Shown here piece after piece: positions 16,719-26,012 of a DNA stretch of 64,000 nucleotides. The notes under the pieces were generated by a model. It was not told the DNA's origin, made no database searches, and saw only the letters and a program-made list of their open reading frames with translations. This stretch comes from Acidobacteriota bacterium. GTDB lineage: Bacteria; Acidobacteriota; Thermoanaerobaculia; Multivoradales; Multivoraceae. The stretch is taken from the NCBI GenBank assembly GCA_026707545.1, contig JAPOWR010000001.1, forward strand, positions 124,001-188,000. The letters run 5' to 3'. Position 1 is the first letter of the stretch, and each line of letters begins with the position of its first letter. Made by a program: the position numbers and the translations under genes.

Positions 16719-17578
16719 GAGCGGCTGCGCTGTCCGTAGCCGTCCTGGCGGCGGCGGTGCCGGTAGCGGCGACCGGCAGTGAGCCGCCGTGGCAGCGACT
16801 CGAGTTTCGGGCCAAGAAGTTCTTTCTCTCCGCCGACGCCGCGGTCGAGTTCGACTCCACGGCCCCACTGCCGGCGGATGATCGCTGCGAGGGCCGTCCT
16901 TCGTTGCCGGCGTCGGCTGCGCGGATCCGCATCGAGTCTTCGATGTTTGGCCGTCGTTCGCAGTCCTCGTTGTGGTTTGATGCGGAGAGCCTCCAGGCCC
17001 ATGTCCGGGTGCAGGAGGAACGTGGTAGCCGCAATCGCTACAAGCGCTATACGTTCTGTCAGGGTACCGTGGAGGCGGAGCGGGCGACGCCGAACGACGG
17101 GGAGGCCGACCTGCCTGTTGCGTCATGGACGCACCGCTACCCGCTCGTTCACGAGGTGCCGGCGGAACTCACAGCACCCCTGTCCGAGCCGTCGGCGCTT
17201 TTGCACCTGGTGGCACGCCTGGCGGCTCCTCAGGCCGAAGGCGGAGCGGCGAGCCGGACCGTCCCGGTGTTCTCCAACAGCCAGGTTCTGGCGGTCCGGA
17301 TCGACCGACATCCGGAGACGATTCCGGCGATGCCCGGGTTCTCCGTCGCCGGCGGTCCGTCACCGGAGGAACTGACCCTCGCTCGCTTCACCCTGACCCC
17401 CCTGGCCATCGGTTCAGATGGACGGGTCGAGGACTTCGAGTTGCTCGGGCTGGAGGGTGAGATCGAGATCCTCGCGGCGAGAGAACTTCAACTGCCAGTG
17501 TCGATTAGCGGTAGGCTCCCGCCTGCGGGACGGGTGACCGTACGGTTGCGTCACGTCGAACTCCGCGAGAACCAGTAA
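16694..17578 (+). CDS. Exported protein of unknown function
   Basis: A 294-residue protein, not recognised. An Ala/Val-rich signal peptide ends near VAATGSE (residue 29). The mature part is rich in beta strands, begins WQRLEFRAKKFFLSADAAVEF, and contains one Cys pair (DDRCEGRP and TFCQGT). It starts at GTG 16694 inside the end of the amidase gene, and the two are probably cotranscribed. The pattern resembles periplasmic lipoprotein-like barrel lids rather than an enzyme; no catalytic motif is visible. Codon use matches the neighbourhood. Confidence 0.75.
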   Translation: MFGLGRELRAAALSVAVLAAAVPVAATGSEPPWQRLEFRAKKFFLSADAAVEFDSTAPLPADDRCEGRPSLPASAARIRIESSMFGRRSQSSLWFDAESLQAHVRVQEERGSRNRYKRYTFCQGTVEAERATPNDGEADLPVASWTHRYPLVHEVPAELTAPLSEPSALLHLVARLAAPQAEGGAASRTVPVFSNSQVLAVRIDRHPETIPAMPGFSVAGGPSPEELTLARFTLTPLAIGSDGRVEDFELLGLEGEIEILAARELQLPVSISGRLPPAGRVTVRLRHVELRENQ

Positions 17579-17606
17579 CCATGCAGAAGAAACCAGGGCG
17601 GCGTTC

Positions 17607-18233
17607 GTGACGGACGGCCCTTCCGACAGCGTCGATCGGGTTCGTGAGGAGTTCGTCCAGCTTTGGGGGGCGCTGGGGACCTTCTGGGGCGTTCCGCCGA
17701 CGACGGCACGGGTCTTCGGCTGGCTGATGTCGCGCAGCGAACCCGCCGACGCCCAGGAGATCATGGCGGGTCTTGAACTGAGCCGCGGCGCGGTGTCGAT
17801 GGCATGCCGGGAACTCCGGGAGTGGAAGCTGATCGCGCCTGAACGGGTGGCCGGGTCGCGTCGGGTCGTCTACCGCCCCGAGACCGACCTCGAACGCGTG
17901 CTGCGCAACGTCGTTCAGATCCGCAAACGACGCGAATGGGACCCGATCCGTGAGAACATGCGCGACTGGATTCCGGCGCTCGAGGCCGATCGCTCTCCCG
18001 AAACGACAGAGTTTCTCGAGCGTCTGCGCGCCATCGACACACTCATGGCGCGCGCGGATGCAATCGCGGAGTTCCTGCTGAAGGGCGGTACGGTGACGGA
18101 CTTTGGACTGAAGGCGCTGCTGGGAGCCGGAGCGGTCGCCGCCCGGTTGGGCAACCTCGCCCTTTCACGGCTCGACTCGGCCACGCCGCCGGATCGAGTA
18201 GGGGACCTCGAGGCGGAGGAACAGGAGAGTTGA
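17607..18233 (+). CDS. GbsR/MarR-like transcriptional regulator
   Basis: A 208-residue winged-helix protein of the GbsR branch of MarR regulators. The N-terminal FVQLWGALGTFWGVPPTTAR is characteristic. The recognition helix lies in LSRGAVSMACRELREWKLI, with the wing in RVAGSRRVVYRPE, and a long helical C-terminal half follows. It starts at GTG 17607. It immediately precedes the polyprenyl synthase of the menaquinone operon with almost no gap, so it may control that operon. This is inferred from position only; family members respond to osmolytes or lipids. Confidence 0.82.
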   Translation: MTDGPSDSVDRVREEFVQLWGALGTFWGVPPTTARVFGWLMSRSEPADAQEIMAGLELSRGAVSMACRELREWKLIAPERVAGSRRVVYRPETDLERVLRNVVQIRKRREWDPIRENMRDWIPALEADRSPETTEFLERLRAIDTLMARADAIAEFLLKGGTVTDFGLKALLGAGAVAARLGNLALSRLDSATPPDRVGDLEAEEQES

Positions 18234-18235
18234 CG

Positions 18236-19402
18236 GTGCTCCCCGATCACCGCAGCGGCATCGCCCTCGGCGATGAGGTCCTGGTGAGGCTGCGGGATCT
18301 GTGCCTCGACGGCGGTCTGAGCGACCTTGCCTCGACGATCGAGGATCTGGTCGGCTTCGTTCGTGACGACCTGGCGGTGGTCGAGGAGGACCTGGCCGCC
18401 CTGCCCTTGGGCGACACGCTCGTGGGGGATGCCGGAGTCGGTCTGGTTCACCTTGGCGGCAAGCGGCTGCGGCCGCTCTGTGTCCTCCTGGCGTCACGGG
18501 TCGGAGGGACCTCCGCGCCGGCCGTACATGATCTGGCGGTCGCCGCGGAACTCGTCCACAACGCGACTCTGCTCCACGACGATGTCGTCGACCACGCGGA
18601 TCGCCGCCGGGGCCGGCCGACGGCGCGCGTCGAACTCGGAAATGCCGCGTCGATCTTCGCCGGCGACTATCTGCTGATCGAGGCGCTGCAGCGTGTCCAG
18701 CGAGCGGATGTGCCCGGCGTGATGGACGGTCTGCTCGCGACGATCGCCGAGATGATCCGGGCCGAGTCGCTCCAGTTGGAGAACCGTGGCCGACTCGATA
18801 CGTCGGAGGAGCTCTACTTCGAGGTGGCCCGCGGCAAGTCCGCTGCTCTGTTCCGTTGGGCTCTGGGCGCCGGCGCGATGACGGGCGGGGCGTCACCTGA
18901 GGTCTGCGCCGCTCTCGAGGCCTACGGCGAGTCGGTCGGTGTGGCCTTCCAGTTGATCGACGACCTGCTTGATCTCGTGGGTCACCACAGCAACACCGGC
19001 AAAACGCTGTTCAGTGATCTGTCCGAAGGCAAGGTCACCTATCCTTTGATCACGGTACTCGAACGGGAGCCGGAACTGGTCGACACGATCCGCGCCATCG
19101 CCGACGATCACGGGGCGGGACCCCAGATCGGCGGATCCGGTTTCGGGCACGCGCAGACGAACGGCGACGGACCGGTCAACGGCGGTCCGACCAACGGCGA
19201 CGGTGGCGCCGGAAGCGAGCTCTCGAGTCGGCAGGCGCGGGTGCTGAAGGCAATGGCCCGCCACGGCGTCGAGGGAATCTGCCGGGGCCTCGCTGCGACC
19301 CACGTCGATCAGGGAGTCGCGGCGCTTGCCGGAATCCCTGATGGGGAGGCCCGGCGGGCGCTGACGGCCGTGGCGTACGCGAGTGCGCTGCGGGAGCGGT
19401 AG
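18236..19402 (+). CDS. Polyprenyl diphosphate synthase (menaquinone side chain)
   Basis: A trans-isoprenyl diphosphate synthase that would elongate the menaquinone tail. GGKRLRPLCVLLASR is near residue 75, the first Asp-rich motif lies in LLHDDVVDHADRRRGRPTA, and the second is LIDDLLD. A Gly/Asn-rich insertion of about 30 residues (DNA around 19120-19215, containing a doubled AACGGCGACGG) separates the last two helical blocks, which is unusual. The start is either GTG 18236 (AGGAG 8 bases upstream, chosen) or TTG 18230. It lies 2 bases after the regulator gene. Chain length cannot be read reliably from the sequence. Confidence 0.9.
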   Translation: MLPDHRSGIALGDEVLVRLRDLCLDGGLSDLASTIEDLVGFVRDDLAVVEEDLAALPLGDTLVGDAGVGLVHLGGKRLRPLCVLLASRVGGTSAPAVHDLAVAAELVHNATLLHDDVVDHADRRRGRPTARVELGNAASIFAGDYLLIEALQRVQRADVPGVMDGLLATIAEMIRAESLQLENRGRLDTSEELYFEVARGKSAALFRWALGAGAMTGGASPEVCAALEAYGESVGVAFQLIDDLLDLVGHHSNTGKTLFSDLSEGKVTYPLITVLEREPELVDTIRAIADDHGAGPQIGGSGFGHAQTNGDGPVNGGPTNGDGGAGSELSSRQARVLKAMARHGVEGICRGLAATHVDQGVAALAGIPDGEARRALTAVAYASALRER

Positions 19403-19426
19403 GCGCTTCGCTGGGAAGATCCCGGA

Positions 19427-20182
19427 ATGGTCCTGACCGAGGCAGAAAGAGTGCGTGGCGACGGCTCGGGCGCGATGTTCGATCGCATCGCTGCCCGCTA
19501 TGACCTTCTGAACCGTCTCATCTCGCTGGGCTGGGACCGGCGCTGGCGGCGCATCGCGGCCGAAGCAGTGGCGCTGGACGGTGGGACTCGCCGGCCGCCC
19601 CGGGTGCTCGACGTTGCTTCCGGTACCGGAGATCTCGCGATCGAGATCGCCCGCCGGTACCCCGGCGCTGCCATTCACGGAATCGACGCGTCCCGCGGGA
19701 TGACCGAGATCGGCCGCCGCAAGGTCGACCAGGCGGGGTTCGGGGATCGCATCACACTGGATGCGGGCGACGCCCTGGAGCTTCCCTTTGCCGACCACTC
19801 CTTCGACGCCGTGACCATCGCGTTCGGCATCCGGAACATTCCGGACCGGAGCCGCGCCTTGCGGGAGATGGCGCGCGTGACGCGGCCGGGAGGACGGGTG
19901 GCCATTCTCGAAGCGGGCGAGCCTTCCGCCGGCCTGACGGGGGCGCTGGCCCGCTTCCACATTCACGTGATCGTGCCGTTCGTCGGTGGGCTCCTGGCCG
20001 GCGCCGAGGAGTACCGCTACCTGGAGCGGTCGATTCGAGCCTTCCCTCCGGTCCCCGAGTTCGTTTGCACGATGGCGGCCGCCGGCCTCGAAGAGGTCGA
20101 GACGCGGAGCTTGACCTTCGGCGTCTGCAGTCTGTTTCTTGGCCGTCCGGCGGCGGCTTCGCCCCTGGGGGCGGACACGTGA
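19427..20182 (+). CDS. menG: Demethylmenaquinone methyltransferase
   Basis: A 251-residue SAM-dependent methyltransferase of the UbiE/MenG family that performs the last step of menaquinone synthesis. It shows FDRIAARYDLLNRLISLGWDR near the N-terminus, the SAM motif VLDVASGTGDLAIE near 65 and AFGIRNIPDRSRALREMARV near 140. No ubiquinone genes are present, and it sits inside a menaquinone operon. Its stop overlaps the GTG start of menF by 4 bases. Start ATG 19427 has only a weak upstream purine run, as expected for an internal operon gene. Confidence 0.93.
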   Translation: MVLTEAERVRGDGSGAMFDRIAARYDLLNRLISLGWDRRWRRIAAEAVALDGGTRRPPRVLDVASGTGDLAIEIARRYPGAAIHGIDASRGMTEIGRRKVDQAGFGDRITLDAGDALELPFADHSFDAVTIAFGIRNIPDRSRALREMARVTRPGGRVAILEAGEPSAGLTGALARFHIHVIVPFVGGLLAGAEEYRYLERSIRAFPPVPEFVCTMAAAGLEEVETRSLTFGVCSLFLGRPAAASPLGADT

Positions 20183-21618
20183 CGTCGCCCGCGACCGGGG
20201 CGCGGCTGGTTCCGCGGCCGCGAGTGCCTGGGGCCTCGCTACGGGCGGTGCGCGTCGATGCGCCGCGCGCCGCGCCCGAGGTGTTCTTGCAGTTGGCGGC
20301 ACGGAGCTTCCGGGACTGCGAGCCCGTAGGTCATCTCTGGTCTCCGGCTGAGGGAATGCAGTGCGCCGGCTGGGGCGCGTCGCGTCGCTTCGAAGGCGCG
20401 ATCGATCCTCTGGCGGAGGAGGCGTCCGGGTTGTGGAACGAACTGGCGGATGTCGATCCGCTCGCTCTTCGCCTCTATGGCGGCTTCGCCTTCGATCCGG
20501 GAGCCGATGGGCGGCGGAGCGCGAACGGTTCAGCCTGGGGCGACTTCGGCGCCGGCAGCTTCGTGCTGCCCCGAGTCGGCTATGTGGCGGAGGCGGAATC
20601 CGCGTACGTCTACGCGGTTCTGGACGGGACGGAGTTCGCGGCCATGCCCTCGTGGCGGCAACGGCTGCTCCGCCTCGCCGATGAACTCGACGCAGGGAAT
20701 CAGCCCGCGAGCGGGGCCAACGGGAGCGTGGGAGCCGCGGGTGCCGGCGACGCCGCTCCGGACCTGCCGGCTCTACCCGAGATTCTGCGGAGCTTCGATC
20801 TGCCGGCGACCGAAGAGTGGATTCGGCGGGTCGAGGAGCTCCGCGGCGAAGTCAGCGACGGACGGCTGCAAAAGGTCGTGGCGGCTCGCATGGTGGAACT
20901 CGACCTCGGCCGGCCGTTCGGGATCCGTGATCTGGGGCGCATCGTGGAGCGTCTGCGGAGGCACATGCCTACGTGCACCTGTTTCTCGTTCCTGCGCGGG
21001 GGATCGATCTTCTTCGGCGCCACGCCGGAGCTCCTGGTCCGGCGACGCGGCCGGCGGATCGAGACGCTGGCCCTGGCGGGCTCGATCGCCAGCGACCCGT
21101 CTCCGGAGAAGCGCCGGGAGTTGAAACGGCGCCTGCTTGCAAGCGCGAAAGACCGGCTCGAGCACGACCTCGTGGTCCGCTACCTCGTCGAGCGGCTCGA
21201 CCGGAGTTGCGGCGCCGCGGCCCCGCGGTCACTGCCGGGAGTGCGGGTCCTGAGGAACGTCCTCCACCTGGAGACGCCGATACGGGCCACGCTGGCGGAA
21301 GCAGCCGAACCCCCCCATGTGCTGCGGCTCGTGAGCGCTCTCCATCCGACTCCAGCCGTGGCCGGTCGTCCGACTGCCGGTGCCCTGGAGGCGATCCGCC
21401 GCTCCGAGGAGCGGGATCGGGGTTGGTACGCGGGGCCCGTGGGCTGGTTCGACGGTCGCGGCGACGGCGAGTTCTCGGTGGCGCTCCGCTCCTGTCTGGC
21501 GACCGGGCGAAAGGGGCTCCTCTACTCGGGCGCCGGCATCGTCGCGGACTCGGATCCGGACCGCGAACTGATCGAGACGAACCTCAAGCTCGACGCGATC
21601 CTGGGGGCATGGGACTGA
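20179..21618 (+). CDS. menF: Isochorismate synthase
   Basis: A 479-residue chorismate-binding enzyme that converts chorismate to isochorismate. The N-terminal half is variable. The C-terminal catalytic domain carries VVAARMVEL, FGATPELLVRRRG, LALAGSIASDPSPEK, HPTPAVAGRPT and RGWYAGPVGWFDGRGDGEF, and ends with the magnesium-binding SDPDRELIETNLKL. The start is GTG 20179, overlapping the menG stop (GTGA). The menF-menD junction overlaps by 10 bases. Chorismate specificity is supported by operon context, since salicylate or anthranilate synthases share the fold. Confidence 0.92.
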   Translation: MTSPATGARLVPRPRVPGASLRAVRVDAPRAAPEVFLQLAARSFRDCEPVGHLWSPAEGMQCAGWGASRRFEGAIDPLAEEASGLWNELADVDPLALRLYGGFAFDPGADGRRSANGSAWGDFGAGSFVLPRVGYVAEAESAYVYAVLDGTEFAAMPSWRQRLLRLADELDAGNQPASGANGSVGAAGAGDAAPDLPALPEILRSFDLPATEEWIRRVEELRGEVSDGRLQKVVAARMVELDLGRPFGIRDLGRIVERLRRHMPTCTCFSFLRGGSIFFGATPELLVRRRGRRIETLALAGSIASDPSPEKRRELKRRLLASAKDRLEHDLVVRYLVERLDRSCGAAAPRSLPGVRVLRNVLHLETPIRATLAEAAEPPHVLRLVSALHPTPAVAGRPTAGALEAIRRSEERDRGWYAGPVGWFDGRGDGEFSVALRSCLATGRKGLLYSGAGIVADSDPDRELIETNLKLDAILGAWD

Positions 21619-23459
21619 GGCCCGGCGCGGCCGAGGTGCAGTTCCAGCGAGCGCGCCTTCTCGTCGGCGCTCTGGTTCAAGCGGGCGTCCGGCAGGTCGT
21701 CACCAGTCCCGGTTCGCGTTCGACGCCGCTTGTGCTGGCGGCGCTGGACCTGGCCGCCAGCACCGGCCGGACCGGCGGTCTCGAACTGAGAAGCGTTCTC
21801 GATGAGCGTGCGGCCGCCTTCTACGCGCTCGGGCAGGCCCGGGCCACAGGCATGCCGAGCGCCCTGATCTGTACTTCGGGTTCGGCGCCTGGCCACTACC
21901 TGCCCGCGATTCTGGAGGCGAAGGAGGCAGGGCTGCCGCTGATCGTCCTGACCGCCGACCGGCCGGTCGAACTGCTGGACTGTGGAGCGCAGCAGACAAC
22001 CGATCAGACCAAGCTGTTCGGTTCGGCCGTCAGCGACTTCGCGGAGATCGACCTGGGCGGCCGGACCGACCGTTTGAGTCTGCGTGCGCTTCGTCGGACG
22101 GCCGTGCAGGCCGTGTTCCGCTCGCGCTGGCCTCAGGGGGGCGCTGTGCATCTCAACGTGCGGGCAAGAAAGCCCCTGGAGCGGCCGGAGGCCGGCGAGT
22201 GCGGCACGGTTACGGCCGCGGTGGACGAGTTGCTCGCGGAGCCGGTCGACGTGGGCCGACCGAGCGTCGCGCCTGACGCGGACGTTCTGAGCAGGGCGGT
22301 GCAACTCTGCCGTCGGTCGGAGCGTGGACTGATCGTCGCCGGTCCCCTGACCCTGCCGCCGCCGGTGGCTCGTGAAGCCGGCGCCGACGTCTTCGGCCTC
22401 GGGGAGCTTGCCCGCCGGACTGGCTTCCCGTTGCTCGCGGAGGCAACCAGCCAGAGCCGCTTCCTGGAAGGGAGCGCTGCCGGCGTGGCCTCCTGTCTTG
22501 CCGACTGCCTGGGTGCCGCCTGGGTGGCGAACGATGGGAGCGCGCTGCCGGTTCCGGACCTCATCCTGCAGGTCGGGGCGCCGCCGGTATCTTCCGGGAC
22601 GCAGCGCCTCCTGGAAACCTGCGGTGCGCCGCAGGTTGTGGTCTCGGATGGAACGTGGACGGATCCGGCTGGACTGGGCTCGGTGTTTCTGCTGGGCGAT
22701 GTCGGGACCACCGTCGCCAGCCTCTGTTCCGGCCTGAAGTCAAGTTCGCCCGCGGCGGCAGTGGAACCGTGGCGCCGGGAGGTGCTCACCCTCTGCGGTC
22801 GCTTTCAGGAAACGGTCGCGAACCTGGTCGCCGAGTCGGGACCAGGAGATTTCCACGACGGTGAAGTGACTCGCCAAACGGTAGCGGCGATGCCGTCGGG
22901 TGCGCTCCTGATGTTGGGAAACAGTTTGCCCGTCCGTCTCGTCGAGACTTGGGTAGGGCGACGCGGGCGTCGTCTCTGGGTCGCCAGTCAGCGCGGGCTT
23001 GGCGGGATCGACGGTCTCGTTGCGGGTTTCCTGGGATCGCTGTCGACCGGCGAGTTCCCCGCCGGCGTCCTGGTCGTCGGCGATGTCAGTCTCCTGCACG
23101 ATCTCGACGGCCTGACAGCTGCCACCGAGTACGGGGATGACTCGGCGGCAGTGATCGTCGTGATCGACAACGGGGGCGGACGGATCTTCGAGCGGCTACC
23201 CATCGCCTCGACCGAGGCGTTCCAGGGCCCGGAGGGGCGGCACTGGCTCACTCCCCACCATGTCGACTTCTCGGGGCTGGCGCGGGCGTTCGGCCTGCCC
23301 TGCGCCCGTGTCGACACGACTCAGGCGCTGCAGCGCGAGCTCGCGGCGGCGATGGGCCGCCGCGGTGTTTCACTCGTGGTCGCCCGGACCGTACCCGGTG
23401 CGCTCGCTCAGGGTGAAGAAGCGTTGAGCCGGACGATGGCTTCGTCCCCCGGCCCCTGA
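21609..23459 (+). CDS. menD: 2-succinyl-5-enolpyruvyl-6-hydroxy-3-cyclohexene-1-carboxylate synthase
   Basis: A 616-residue thiamine-diphosphate enzyme joining isochorismate and 2-oxoglutarate. N-terminal TSPGSRSTPLVLAAL and the cofactor-activating glutamate in VLDERAAAFYALG are classic MenD features. CTSGSAPGHYLPAILEA and LTADRPVELLDCGAQQTTDQ follow. The ThDP/Mg site is GDVSLLHDLDGL with IDNGGGRIF near residue 525. It starts at ATG 21609 inside menF and ends by sharing a base with menH (TGATG). The frame is open upstream, but that is a menF shadow. Confidence 0.94.
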   Translation: MGLRPGAAEVQFQRARLLVGALVQAGVRQVVTSPGSRSTPLVLAALDLAASTGRTGGLELRSVLDERAAAFYALGQARATGMPSALICTSGSAPGHYLPAILEAKEAGLPLIVLTADRPVELLDCGAQQTTDQTKLFGSAVSDFAEIDLGGRTDRLSLRALRRTAVQAVFRSRWPQGGAVHLNVRARKPLERPEAGECGTVTAAVDELLAEPVDVGRPSVAPDADVLSRAVQLCRRSERGLIVAGPLTLPPPVAREAGADVFGLGELARRTGFPLLAEATSQSRFLEGSAAGVASCLADCLGAAWVANDGSALPVPDLILQVGAPPVSSGTQRLLETCGAPQVVVSDGTWTDPAGLGSVFLLGDVGTTVASLCSGLKSSSPAAAVEPWRREVLTLCGRFQETVANLVAESGPGDFHDGEVTRQTVAAMPSGALLMLGNSLPVRLVETWVGRRGRRLWVASQRGLGGIDGLVAGFLGSLSTGEFPAGVLVVGDVSLLHDLDGLTAATEYGDDSAAVIVVIDNGGGRIFERLPIASTEAFQGPEGRHWLTPHHVDFSGLARAFGLPCARVDTTQALQRELAAAMGRRGVSLVVARTVPGALAQGEEALSRTMASSPGP

Positions 23460-24280
23460 TGACGACGGCTGTTCTGATCCACGGATTCTCGGGCAGTCCT
23501 AAGAGCTGGCGCAGCGTCCGCGCCCGACTCGACGTGGCGAGCTGCGTGCCCGCCGTGTGCGGCCATGGCGGAGGACGCCCGACGGCTCCGACCGTACCTC
23601 CCGGCCCCTCCTTCGAGGCGGAAGTGGATCGGTTGGCGTCGGTGATCGGCAAGACAGCACCTGCTCCCCGCTATCTGGCCGGCTACTCCCTGGGCGGGCG
23701 TCTGGCGCTGGCCCTGCTCGTGCGCCATCCGCGTCTGTTCGCGGGCGCAACCTTGATCGGTGCCAACCCGGGCATCGGCGACGAGGGCGAACGGGCCGAA
23801 CGTCGCGAGGCGGACGGGAAGTGGGCACGCCTGATCGAAGAACGAGGTCTGGACGAGTTCGACCGCGAGTGGTCAAGGCTGTCCTTGTTCGGGAGTCAGT
23901 CCCGGCTCGAGCCCGGTGTACTTGAGGAGCAGAGGAGGATCCGGTTCGGTCACGGCCGTGTTGTGCTCGCGTCGGCGATGAGGACACTCAGCCTGGGCGC
24001 GATGCCGGACTACCGGCCCTTCCTGTCCTCGATCTCTTGCCCGGTCGAGTTGATCGCCGGCAGTCTGGACTCGAAGTTCATCGGTCTGGCGCGCCAGATG
24101 GCCGGAGTCCTTCCGGCGGCCACGGTCCGCATCGTCGACGGTGTTGGCCACAATGTTCCCCTGGAGGCGCCGGCGCGATTGGCCGGGCTCCTGAACGCCG
24201 CTACGGGGCGAACGCTCCGCGGCCGTTCCGGTGATGGGAGCCGTTGTAGTGTCGCCGATCGAAGGAGGCGCGGGGGATGA
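23459..24280 (+). CDS. menH: MenH-type alpha/beta hydrolase (SHCHC synthase)
   Basis: A 273-residue alpha/beta-hydrolase with the oxyanion loop [12 protein letters not shown] at the N-terminus, the nucleophile in [14 protein letters not shown], an aspartate in AGSLDSKF and the histidine in [11 protein letters not shown]. In the menaquinone pathway it eliminates pyruvate from the MenD product. Assignment rests on fold plus its position between menD and menB, with one-base and four-base overlaps. About 30 extra residues at the C-terminus are Arg/Gly-rich and unlike typical MenH. Confidence 0.88.
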   Translation: MTTAVLIHGFSGSPKSWRSVRARLDVASCVPAVCGHGGGRPTAPTVPPGPSFEAEVDRLASVIGKTAPAPRYLAGYSLGGRLALALLVRHPRLFAGATLIGANPGIGDEGERAERREADGKWARLIEERGLDEFDREWSRLSLFGSQSRLEPGVLEEQRRIRFGHGRVVLASAMRTLSLGAMPDYRPFLSSISCPVELIAGSLDSKFIGLARQMAGVLPAATVRIVDGVGHNVPLEAPARLAGLLNAATGRTLRGRSGDGSRCSVADRRRRGG

Positions 24281-25125
24281 GTGGAGAATCGCACCAGGAA
24301 TGGCGGAGTGGCGGTGACTACACCGATATCCGCTACGAGAAGTCCTATGTCGACGGTGAGCCGGAGGGGATCGCCAAGATCACGATCAACCGGCCGGAGG
24401 TGCGCAACGCGTTCCGTCCGCTGACGGTGCAGGAGATGAGCGCGGCGGTGGACGTGGCCCGCGATGACGGTGAGGTAGGCGTCGTCATTCTCACCGGCGA
24501 AGGGCCAATGGCGTTCTGTTCGGGAGGCGATCAGCGGATTCGCGGCGATGCCGGCTACGTCGGCGACGACGGTGTGCCTCGTCTGAACGTGCTCGACCTG
24601 CAGCGGCAGATCCGCACGTTGCCGAAGCCGGTTGTGGCGATGGTCGCCGGCTACGCAATCGGCGGCGGGCACGTGCTGCACATGATCTGCGACCTGACGA
24701 TCGCGGCGGAGAACGCGCGTTTCGGTCAGACCGGTCCGCGCGTGGGCAGCTTCGACGGCGGTTACGGCGCCTCCTACATGTCGCGGATCGTGGGCCAGAA
24801 GAAGGCGCGGGAGATCTGGTTCCTGTGCCGCCAGTACGATGCGCGTCAGGCGCTGGACATGGGTCTGGTCAACACGGTCGTGCCGCTCGAGCGGCTCGAG
24901 GAGGAGACGCTCCAGTGGTGCCGGGAGATGCTGGCGAACAGTCCGATGGCGCTGCGCTGCCTGAAGGCGGCGATGAACGCGGACTGCGACGGTCAGGCGG
25001 GTCTCCAGGAGCTGGCCGGGAACGCGACGCTGCTGTTCTACATGACGCAGGAGGGGCAGGAGGGGCGTCAGGCGTTCCTCGAGAAACGCAAGCCCGACTT
25101 CTCGAAGTTCCAGCGCTATCCATGA
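24277..25125 (+). CDS. menB: 1,4-dihydroxy-2-naphthoyl-CoA synthase
   Basis: A 282-residue crotonase that cyclises o-succinylbenzoyl-CoA. It shows [19 protein letters not shown], the [20 protein letters not shown] stretch that is specific to Men[15 protein letters not shown] for the oxyanion hole and [17 protein letters not shown]. The length is standard. ATG 24277 overlaps the menH stop (ATGA) with a nearby GGAGG-like run. menA begins within its stop codon. This is one of the most secure calls in the window. Confidence 0.96.
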   Translation: MSGESHQEWRSGGDYTDIRYEKSYVDGEPEGIAKITINRPEVRNAFRPLTVQEMSAAVDVARDDGEVGVVILTGEGPMAFCSGGDQRIRGDAGYVGDDGVPRLNVLDLQRQIRTLPKPVVAMVAGYAIGGGHVLHMICDLTIAAENARFGQTGPRVGSFDGGYGASYMSRIVGQKKAREIWFLCRQYDARQALDMGLVNTVVPLERLEEETLQWCREMLANSPMALRCLKAAMNADCDGQAGLQELAGNATLLFYMTQEGQEGRQAFLEKRKPDFSKFQRYP

Positions 25126-26012
25126 CCGGGCGCGGAGGCGTCCGCGCCTGGGTACTGGCGAGCCGGCCGAAGACGCTGTGGGCCGCCGTGACGCCGGTGA
25201 TGGTCGGGACGGCCTGCGCCATCTCGGTTTCCGGCTTTGCCGCCGGTCCCGCGCTGGCCGCGCTTATCGTTGCGATCTCGATCCAGATCGGCACGAACCT
25301 CTCGAACGACGTCCTCGACTTCGACCGCGGCGCGGACACGACGCGGCGGGTCGGACCGCCGCGGGCGGTGCAGTCGGGACTGCTCAGCCGCGGCCAGGTG
25401 TGGGCCGGGGCATGGGTCGCGTTCGGGATCAGCGTCGGGTGCGGGCTCTATCTCGTGGCTGTGGCCGGCTGGCCGGTCCTCGTTCTCGGCGCGGTCTCGA
25501 TCGCGTCCGGCCTGCTCTACACGGCCGGGCCGTGGGCGCTGGCGTACACCGGCCTGGGCGATCTGTTCGTCCTCCTCTTCTTCGGTCTGGCGGCGGTGTG
25601 CGGCACGGTGTACGTGCAGGCCCTCCAGGTGCCGGTCGCGGCGTGGTGGTCCGGTCTTGCCGTCGGCGCGCTGGCGACGGCGATCCTGGTCACCAACAAC
25701 CTTCGAGATCGGGAAGAGGACGCGCTCGCCGGCAAGCGCACGTTGGTCGTTCGCTTCGGACCCGGGTTCGGGCGCTTCGAGTATGCGGTGCTGCTTCTCC
25801 TGGCCCACCTCGCGACGCTGCCGCTGGTCCCTGGGCTGGGCCTCTGGCCTCTCCTGTCCTGGCTGGGGCTGCCGTTCGCAGCGGTCGTGCTGCGTTCCGT
25901 GTGGCAAGGCGAGGGAGCGGCGCTAAACGCGTCCCTGGCATCGACCGCCCGCCTGCTCCTGGTCTTCGGTGTCCTGCTCTCGGCCGGCATCGTGTTGGGG
26001 GCTGCAAGCTGA
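25122..26012 (+). CDS. menA: 1,4-dihydroxy-2-naphthoate polyprenyltransferase
   Basis: A 296-residue integral membrane UbiA-family prenyltransferase that attaches the polyprenyl chain to DHNA. The opening [21 protein letters not shown] and [19 protein letters not shown] (first Asp-rich motif) are clear. The second Asp-rich motif is in [17 protein letters not shown]. About eight to nine hydrophobic segments are visible. ATG 25122 overlaps the menB stop (ATGA). Its prenyl donor is presumably the product of the synthase at 18236. Confidence 0.95.
   Translation: MTGRGGVRAWVLASRPKTLWAAVTPVMVGTACAISVSGFAAGPALAALIVAISIQIGTNLSNDVLDFDRGADTTRRVGPPRAVQSGLLSRGQVWAGAWVAFGISVGCGLYLVAVAGWPVLVLGAVSIASGLLYTAGPWALAYTGLGDLFVLLFFGLAAVCGTVYVQALQVPVAAWWSGLAVGALATAILVTNNLRDREEDALAGKRTLVVRFGPGFGRFEYAVLLLLAHLATLPLVPGLGLWPLLSWLGLPFAAVVLRSVWQGEGAALNASLASTARLLLVFGVLLSAGIVLGAAS

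Noticed and set aside
15165..17126. 653-codon open frame on the minus strand opposite the amidase
   Set aside because: Composition and lack of motifs indicate a shadow of the amidase and the unknown exported protein.
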